Positions 62,895-64,000 of a stretch of 64,000 nucleotides of DNA are shown here, piece after piece. Location of the stretch: assembly GCA_039105265.1 (NCBI GenBank), contig JAPFFF010000027.1:2170001-2234000 (forward strand), written 5' to 3'. Numbering within the stretch: position 1 is the first letter of the stretch; the number at the start of each line of letters is the position of its first letter. The notes under the pieces are model-generated. The model was not told the origin of the DNA. It worked only from the letters and a program-made list of their open reading frames with translations, and did no database searches. Made by a program: the position numbers and the translations under genes. Source of the DNA: Tritrichomonas musculus (taxonomy: Eukaryota; Parabasalia; Tritrichomonadida; Tritrichomonadidae).

Positions 62895-64000
62895 AGCATT
62901 TTTAATAAAGTTGAAGTAAAAATAAAATTCATGCTTTTCTCTTAACTTTAGTAATAAGTTAAATCTTTTTTTAACTAAAGTTTTAAAAAATAAAAATATA
63001 TATATATACAGCTGTTTCGGAAATAGATTAGAATTTTTTGGAAATAAAATAGTAACCGTTTTATTTTTTTTGAAATTAAAGTGGCGGGAAAAAGTTGCCA
63101 ACGGCGGGAAATAGTTGCCAACGATGACCTTTTTAAGGATATATTTAAATGAAAGTTATAATTAATTATATTTAAATTATATTAAATATTATTAATATGT
63201 AATAAAAAGTAATAATTAAAAAAATATGAAGATATATATATATCTTATATTCAATGCTCAATTGAAATGCTAAGAAAAAGTTAACATAAAAATTTTTAAA
63301 AAATTTAACAAAATTTGTTTAAAAAAATGAAACATAAACATCATTTTATATTTTAAAATGCAACAAATAATGAAACAATGATTTCTTTTTTATATCGTAT
63401 TGTTTAAATGCTGAAAAAATGCTTTTAAGGCCACCGTCGGCAACTTTTTCAGGCATCTATAAATATTTTTTTTTGGAAATAAAATAGGAACGATCATTTT
63501 ATATTCAATTTTATCATACTCAAAAACGGAATTAAAAGATAGATTAAAGAAATTTTATGGCGTTTTACACATTATTATGCTAATATATGCATGAGTTTTG
63601 TTTTTAACAGTTCAATATGAAACATAGAGTATGTTATTGTGTTTTTAATATGATATTACTAAAATATTGTTTTCATCCAAAATTACTCAATAAAATCTTC
63701 AATTTATCGATAATTATGCATTTTTTATGATTTTTAATATGAAAATTGATGAAAATGAATATTTTGAAAAAACTCTTTCATTAATGAAAAAATCACTTTA
63801 TTTATGATTATTATTGATTATTATATCGAATATGAAAAGAAATTTTCTTTTTGTTTTATCCAGGATATAATTTAAAAAGATATTATGCAATCGGTGAAAT
63901 ATCAATTATAAAGTATCTTTTTAATAACATCTGTCAAAATATATTAAATTGGCAAAAGATTGTTTAGATGTAATTAATATTTGCTTCTGATTTAAATGTT
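62895..64000. other. Downstream region with an inverted GGCGGGAAA-type repeat
   Basis: Two tandem 20-bp units GGCGGGAAAAAGTTGCCAAC begin at 63083 and 63103, and an inverted related copy (GAAAAAGTTGCCGACGGTGG reversed) lies at 63429-63450. The rest is AT-rich and gene-free to the window end. Confidence 0.5.

Noticed and set aside
1-64000. Retroviral, Maverick/Polinton or other virus-like elements
   Set aside because: No integrase, reverse transcriptase, family-B polymerase, capsid or packaging ATPase motifs were seen on either strand; the mobile DNA here is of the plain DNA-transposon type.

Overview
The window looks like nuclear DNA of a parabasalid (trichomonad) protist, probably close to Tritrichomonas. 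The DNA is extremely AT-rich and the long genes are single uninterrupted frames. The gene families are typical of trichomonads: BspA-type leucine-rich repeats, Sel1-repeat proteins (one with a kinase, two with calpain domains), F5/8-type-C proteins, a GTP-type PEP carboxykinase and a giant HECT ligase. Several genes carry a trichomonad-style initiator (TCA followed by C or T, then A or T) only 6-30 nt before the ATG. No bacterial operon structure or ribosome binding sites are seen.

Layout. 1-2.8 kb: a broken Sel1 gene joined to a truncated, nested repeat element. 2.9-6.5 kb: an F5/8-C gene and a GC-rich PEPCK pseudogene. 6.5-9.9 kb: a foldback element, a BspA relic and a tRNA cluster (Leu-UAG, a weak His-GUG and three copies of an odd tRNA-like sequence). 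10-18.9 kb: a C2-like hypothetical protein, a putative initiator-binding-domain protein with an SH2-like C-terminus, a kinase-Sel1 giant and a degraded BspA gene. 19.3-24.8 kb: a head-to-head pair, one calpain with an intact catalytic triad and one paralogue with all three catalytic residues replaced. 24.9-36.8 kb: a BTB-like pseudogene, a degenerate GTPase-LRR protein, an inverted pair of small LRR genes (one without a start codon), a beta-helix protein with two RING fingers, an Arf-like gene with one frameshift and a SAPS-like gene. 37-45 kb: a transposon nest. 45-55 kb: an AT-rich stretch with few recognisable features. 55.4-62.9 kb: two small acidic paralogues and a UBL-HECT ubiquitin ligase.

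Several genes point to ubiquitin and proteolysis: UBL-HECT E3, beta-helix/RING E3, UBL-UBA shuttle-like protein, calpain and pseudo-calpain. They are not an operon and the grouping may be chance. The best candidates for something undescribed are the calpain/pseudo-calpain pair with its shared promoter repeats, the initiator-binding-domain plus SH2-like protein, the beta-helix/double-RING protein, and the 4.85-kb hAT-like composite element (8-bp target duplication) that encloses a pogo-like transposon, a GC-core MITE and a minisatellite. Domain calls come from reading motifs by eye; no database search was run.
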